DNA from: Bacillota bacterium
GTDB taxonomy: Bacteria; Bacillota; Clostridia; Peptostreptococcales; Anaerovoracaceae
Assembly (NCBI GenBank): GCA_029266295.1
Contig: JAQSXD010000145.1
Coordinates: 1 to 8,641, forward strand
DNA length: 8,641 nucleotides
Direction of reading: 5' to 3'
Positions within the stretch are counted from its first letter, which is position 1; every line of letters starts with the position of its first letter. Positions 6,162 through 8,641 of this stretch are shown here, in pieces. The notes below the pieces were generated by a model. The model saw only the letters and a list, made by a program, of their open reading frames with translations, searched no databases and had not been told where the DNA came from. The translations under genes were made by a program, and so were the position numbers.

Positions 6162-6943
6162 CAGAAGACACCTCCCAAAAGAGTCCACAGCTTGATGGTT
6201 ACACCGACCCCTGCAGCCAAAGAGATGGCAATGATCACGGCTTCGATTCCTTTTGTAGCGCCTGACAGCATATCTCCCGCAAGGGTATCACGAATCGCAT
6301 TGGTCAGGGCAACCCCGGGGAGAAAAATCATAATGGATCCGATGATAATTGCATTCTGATCTGTACCCATGCCCAGGGAAAGGCAGGTCAGAGCAAGAAA
6401 TGTGGCGAGAGCGCAGCAGCAGAACCCCCTGATAAAGAGATTGGTGTCGATTTTGTCAAGCAGGATGGAAAGCACATAGCTGCAAGCCCCGATAAAAAAA
6501 GAGCAAAAGAAGTCCTTATAATCTCCATTGAAGATCAATGCGAAGAAGGATGATACCAGTGCTGCCCCGAGAATTCTTACAAGCAGAGCATAGGGTTTCA
6601 TTGCAGCGATTTCTTTGAGTCTGTTTAGCCCGGCATCAATGGACAGATCGGTACTGGCAAACTCCCTGGAAAAATGATTGATCTGAGATATTTTTTCCAG
6701 ATCGATACCGGTGCCTTTGATTCGTTTGATAAAGGTGTGCATGTCGCTGTCTTCAGAACCTTGATCAAGAGACAGAAATATCCCTGTCGGAGTAGCGAAC
6801 GCCTCTACATAAGGAATTTTGCATGCTTTGCAGATCCTTGTGATCGTGTCTTCTACCCGATAGGCTTCCGCACCGCTCTTCATCATCAGCTCACCGGCAC
6901 GAAGCGCCAGGATGAGAACCTTCTTTTGTATCTGATTAATCAT
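6161..6943 (-). CDS. ThrE-family exporter large subunit (DUF1212/ThrE_1, YjjP-like)
   Basis: This is a 260-residue protein. A soluble N-terminal half (about 1-115) carries the family hallmarks: the SGAEAYRVEDTITRIC helix and ATPTGIFLSLD at 50-60. About five membrane segments follow (118-138, 145-162, 169-190, 197-213, 232-250). The stretch FLPGVALTNAIRDTLAGDML (207-226) is the most conserved ThrE_1 block. Together with the following gene it should form an inner-membrane exporter for small amino acids or dicarboxylates. The start at 6943 is supported by AAGGGTG 5 nt upstream; a TTG 18 codons earlier lacks a good ribosome site. It is the first gene of its operon, with an extended -10 promoter at 7000-7008. 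Confidence 0.92.
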   Translation of the reverse strand: MINQIQKKVLILALRAGELMMKSGAEAYRVEDTITRICKACKIPYVEAFATPTGIFLSLDQGSEDSDMHTFIKRIKGTGIDLEKISQINHFSREFASTDLSIDAGLNRLKEIAAMKPYALLVRILGAALVSSFFALIFNGDYKDFFCSFFIGACSYVLSILLDKIDTNLFIRGFCCCALATFLALTCLSLGMGTDQNAIIIGSIMIFLPGVALTNAIRDTLAGDMLSGATKGIEAVIIAISLAAGVGVTIKLWTLLGGVF

Positions 6944-6999
6944 AGACGCACCCTTCTCCCTATAACATATTTTCGATTTCGGTAACATCGTCCGCAATT

Positions 7000-7008
7000 A
7001 TTATACCA
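7000..7008 (-). promoter_or_regulatory. Extended -10 promoter of the exporter operon
   Basis: On the minus strand TGG-TATAAT is a consensus extended -10, with transcription expected near 6993, about 50 nt before the start codon. The -35 is poor (best TGTAGA at 16-nt spacing), as is common for extended -10 promoters. The rest of the divergent gap (7009-7146) is AT-rich; I could not assign a clear promoter for the plus-strand gene. Confidence 0.6.
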
Positions 7009-7146
7009 TATTGTGTTCGCATCTACAGCAGCGGATATGATAAAATAATACTGCCGAAGAGGGCAACCTCAGTTCAGAAAAATCACACTATAAATATCAT
7101 ACGATAAATAGGTTACTACTATTATATAAAAAAAGGTGGCAATATT

Positions 7147-8298
7147 ATGGAAGAAAAACAGACGACATATCGAATTGGCCCCATTCGTCCTCCCAGTGAG
7201 GCAAACAGCCTGCTATTGCAAATTACTGGGGGATGCACATGGAACCGCTGCAAATTTTGCAGTATTTACAAGCATGAGCGGTTCAGAGCATTTTCTGTTG
7301 AGAGCATCAAAAGAGACATCGATGTTATGGCGGATTATGCTGACATGGTCACAAGCTACATGAATCAAGATGGAACGCTGAACAAAAAAACAGTACTGTC
7401 GAGATTTGAAGGCATGACACAGGAAGAGAAAAATTGCTGCTATTTAGTATACCGCTGGCTTGCTGGCGGTGGTGAGAATGTTTTTCTGCAGGATGGAAAT
7501 TCTCTTGCGGTTAAGACGGAGCGAGTTCTTGAAGTGCTGCGCTACTTAAGAGAAAAGCTTCCAAGTATCAAGCGGGTTACGACCTATGGCAGGGCGGAAA
7601 CCCTTGCAAAGATTACAGCGGAGGAATACGGAGAGCTAAAAAAAGCGGGACTTGATCGCATTCATTCCGGTTTTGAATCTGGATCAGACCGGGTACTGCA
7701 GCTCATTGACAAAGGGGTGACGTCAGAGCAGGAGATTTTGGCAGGAAACAATATTAAGGCAGGTGGTATTGAACTTTCAGTATATTTCATGCCTGGGATC
7801 GGAGGGAAAGATCTTTCAGCGGAAAATGCCCTAGAGACAGCTAGAGTGGTGCGGACGATCAATCCCGATTTTGTGAGGCTCAGAAGTGCTGTGATCAAGG
7901 AGGGTACAGACTTGTGGAAGGACTACAGAGACGGTCGTATCCGCCTTTGCAGTGAAAATGACAAGCTTGCGGAAGTCAAACTGTTGATTGAGAATGCACA
8001 GGGATGCACCGGATATCTGGCCAGTGATCATATCATCAATCTCCTTCAAAATGTTGAAGGAAGACTTGATATCGATTCCCTGAACATGCTGGCTCAGATT
8101 GAAGAATATTTTGCGCAGCCGCCGCTTCAGCAAAAGCTATTTCAGCTGGCAAGGCGCTACGGTATGGTCTCGGAGCCCAGTGATTTACTTCTGCTGCCAA
8201 AGGATCAACTGCTCCGGCTGGAACATTCGATCCGTTCCATAACAGATGAAGTCCTTTGGGATGAAAAGATGAATGAGATTTTGATGGACTATATATAA
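7147..8298 (+). CDS. Radical SAM enzyme of unknown substrate (CX4CX2C type)
   Basis: This 383-residue, probably cytosolic protein starts at an ATG with AAGGTGG 7 nt upstream. A short lead (YRIGPIRPPSEANSLLLQ) precedes the [4Fe-4S] motif GGCTWNRCKFC: cysteines 30, 35 and 38. A TIM-barrel follows, with VFLQDGNSL (112-120), TTYGRAETL (145-153), a HSGFESGSDRVL strand-helix (173-184) and VYFMPGIGG (212-220), as in Elp3/MiaB-like radical SAM domains. Residues 64-110 look like an insertion before the second barrel strand. The C-terminal third (about 290-383) is helical, with no known cofactor domain and no second cysteine cluster (remaining Cys: 97, 98, 268, 287). The enzyme should cleave SAM to a 5'-deoxyadenosyl radical, but I cannot name the substrate. 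It is monocistronic here. Confidence 0.92.
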   Translation: MEEKQTTYRIGPIRPPSEANSLLLQITGGCTWNRCKFCSIYKHERFRAFSVESIKRDIDVMADYADMVTSYMNQDGTLNKKTVLSRFEGMTQEEKNCCYLVYRWLAGGGENVFLQDGNSLAVKTERVLEVLRYLREKLPSIKRVTTYGRAETLAKITAEEYGELKKAGLDRIHSGFESGSDRVLQLIDKGVTSEQEILAGNNIKAGGIELSVYFMPGIGGKDLSAENALETARVVRTINPDFVRLRSAVIKEGTDLWKDYRDGRIRLCSENDKLAEVKLLIENAQGCTGYLASDHIINLLQNVEGRLDIDSLNMLAQIEEYFAQPPLQQKLFQLARRYGMVSEPSDLLLLPKDQLLRLEHSIRSITDEVLWDEKMNEILMDYI

Positions 8299-8309
8299 GG
8301 GAAAGAGAG

Positions 8310-8343
8310 CGCATTCCATCTGCAGATCCAGACCGCGAATGCG
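8310..8343 (+). terminator. Possible terminator hairpin after the radical SAM gene
   Basis: CGCATTC (8310-8316) pairs perfectly with GAATGCG (8337-8343), and the loop contains the palindrome ATCTGCAGAT (8318-8327). It begins 12 nt after the stop. There is no U-run directly behind the stem, only a TTTTCTGTCT stretch 12 nt later, so it is a stable stem of uncertain function. Confidence 0.35.
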
Positions 8344-8358
8344 TCAGGAAGCATTTTC

Positions 8359-8376
8359 TGTCTCATTTACGAGACA
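8359..8376. repeat. Inverted repeat TGTCTC-N6-GAGACA
   Basis: This is a perfect 6-6-6 dyad with TGT...ACA ends, the general shape of binding sites of TyrR/NtrC-type activators. It lies about 140 bp upstream of the -24/-12-like element at 8515-8531, a usual enhancer distance. As RNA it would form a 6-bp hairpin. Confidence 0.45.
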
Positions 8377-8378
8377 AA

Positions 8379-8404
8379 TCTCAATTATTATACTAAATTT
8401 GAGA
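8379..8404. repeat. Inverted repeat TCTCAA-N14-TTGAGA
   Basis: A second dyad lies 2 nt after the first and shares the TCTC/GAGA core. Its left arm could also pair with the GAGA of the first dyad (8371-8374), so alternative hairpins are possible if the region is transcribed. The sequence between it and 8514 is AT-rich, and I see no other structure in it. Confidence 0.35.
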
Positions 8405-8514
8405 AAAATATTCTGACAATAAGCTCGATTTTGGAAAAACTGAAAGCATCCCAAACCCTTTGAATCTGGGGATAAATTCAGAAAATTATAATATTTTTAG
8501 AAGAGAAAATAAAG

Positions 8515-8531
8515 TTGGCATGATATTTGAA
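8515..8531 (+). promoter_or_regulatory. Sigma-54-like (-24/-12) promoter candidate
   Basis: TTGGCAT-GATAT-TTGAA has the -24 box and exact 5-nt spacing of the sigma-54 consensus TTGGCAY-N5-TTGCA. The -12 box has A in place of the normally conserved C. Transcription would start near 8542, giving a leader of about 55 nt before the ATG at 8599. No convincing sigma-A promoter was found in 8400-8580. Confidence 0.4.
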
Positions 8532-8598
8532 TATATTAATGGCAATCGTTAGCTGCTCTAGAAAGAGTTATAAGTTAAAATTGAGGAGGTTTTATACC

Positions 8599-8641
8599 AT
8601 GACCGCATGTAACAAAGAATTAGCATTAAAAGAAGCTCAGA
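8599..8641 (+). CDS. Start of an unidentified gene (3' truncated)
   Basis: An ATG follows an excellent ribosome site, GAGGAGGT at 8583-8590, with 8-nt spacing. Fourteen codons are visible (MTACNKELALKEAQ) before the window ends. The start is charged and helical, without a signal peptide. This is too short to assign a family. The strong ribosome site and the elaborate upstream region suggest a regulated, highly translated gene. Confidence 0.75.
   Translation, partial: MTACNKELALKEAQ

Noticed and set aside
7050..7066. TGCC-N6-GGCA hairpin in the divergent gap
   Set aside because: A 4-bp stem without a tail or repeat elsewhere is expected by chance.
7831..8314. Minus-strand frames of 92-100 codons opposite the radical SAM gene
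   Set aside because: They lie within a well-supported coding sequence, overlap each other and have no start signals.

Overview
The window looks like the chromosome of an anaerobic, low-to-moderate-GC Firmicute of the class Clostridia. The evidence is strong purine-rich Shine-Dalgarno sites, several GTG/TTG starts, extended -10 promoters, U-tailed intrinsic terminators, a FeoA/FeoB ferrous iron system, a split ThrE-type exporter and a clostridial-style radical SAM enzyme. A family such as Anaerovoracaceae is possible, but I cannot prove it from the sequence. Nothing looks like a phage, transposon, CRISPR array, tRNA or rRNA.

Layout. At the left edge is the C-terminal end of a membrane-anchored diguanylate cyclase (+, to 593). 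It converges on a long minus-strand block covering about 639-6943. Read in the direction of transcription (right to left), this block holds: the two ThrE-family exporter halves (6943-5715, extended -10 promoter near 7000, hairpin terminator near 5680); feoA and feoB (5560-3315, 4-nt overlap, terminator near 3275); a 333-nt intergenic region; a CorA-type divalent cation transporter (2981-2055); and a soluble PAS histidine kinase (1988-639) that probably shares the corA transcript. A divergent 203-nt gap leads to a plus-strand radical SAM protein (7147-8298). A 300-nt non-coding stretch follows, then the first 14 codons of another gene (8599-8641, cut by the window edge).

The genes form separate modules: c-di-GMP synthesis, export of amino acids or small acids, Fe2+ uptake, Mg2+/Co2+ transport with a cytosolic sensor kinase, and a radical SAM enzyme. 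No response regulator for the kinase lies in the window.

The most interesting parts are non-coding. Between feoB and corA there is what looks like an independent small transcription unit of about 145 nt. It has its own extended -10 promoter, several local hairpins and a 17-bp terminator hairpin, and a second promoter dedicated to corA starts directly after it. Upstream of the last partial gene is a sequence close to a sigma-54 (-24/-12) promoter, preceded at a typical enhancer distance by two dyads. The radical SAM protein carries a CX4CX2C cluster motif instead of the canonical CX3CX2C. I found no clearly new multi-gene system.
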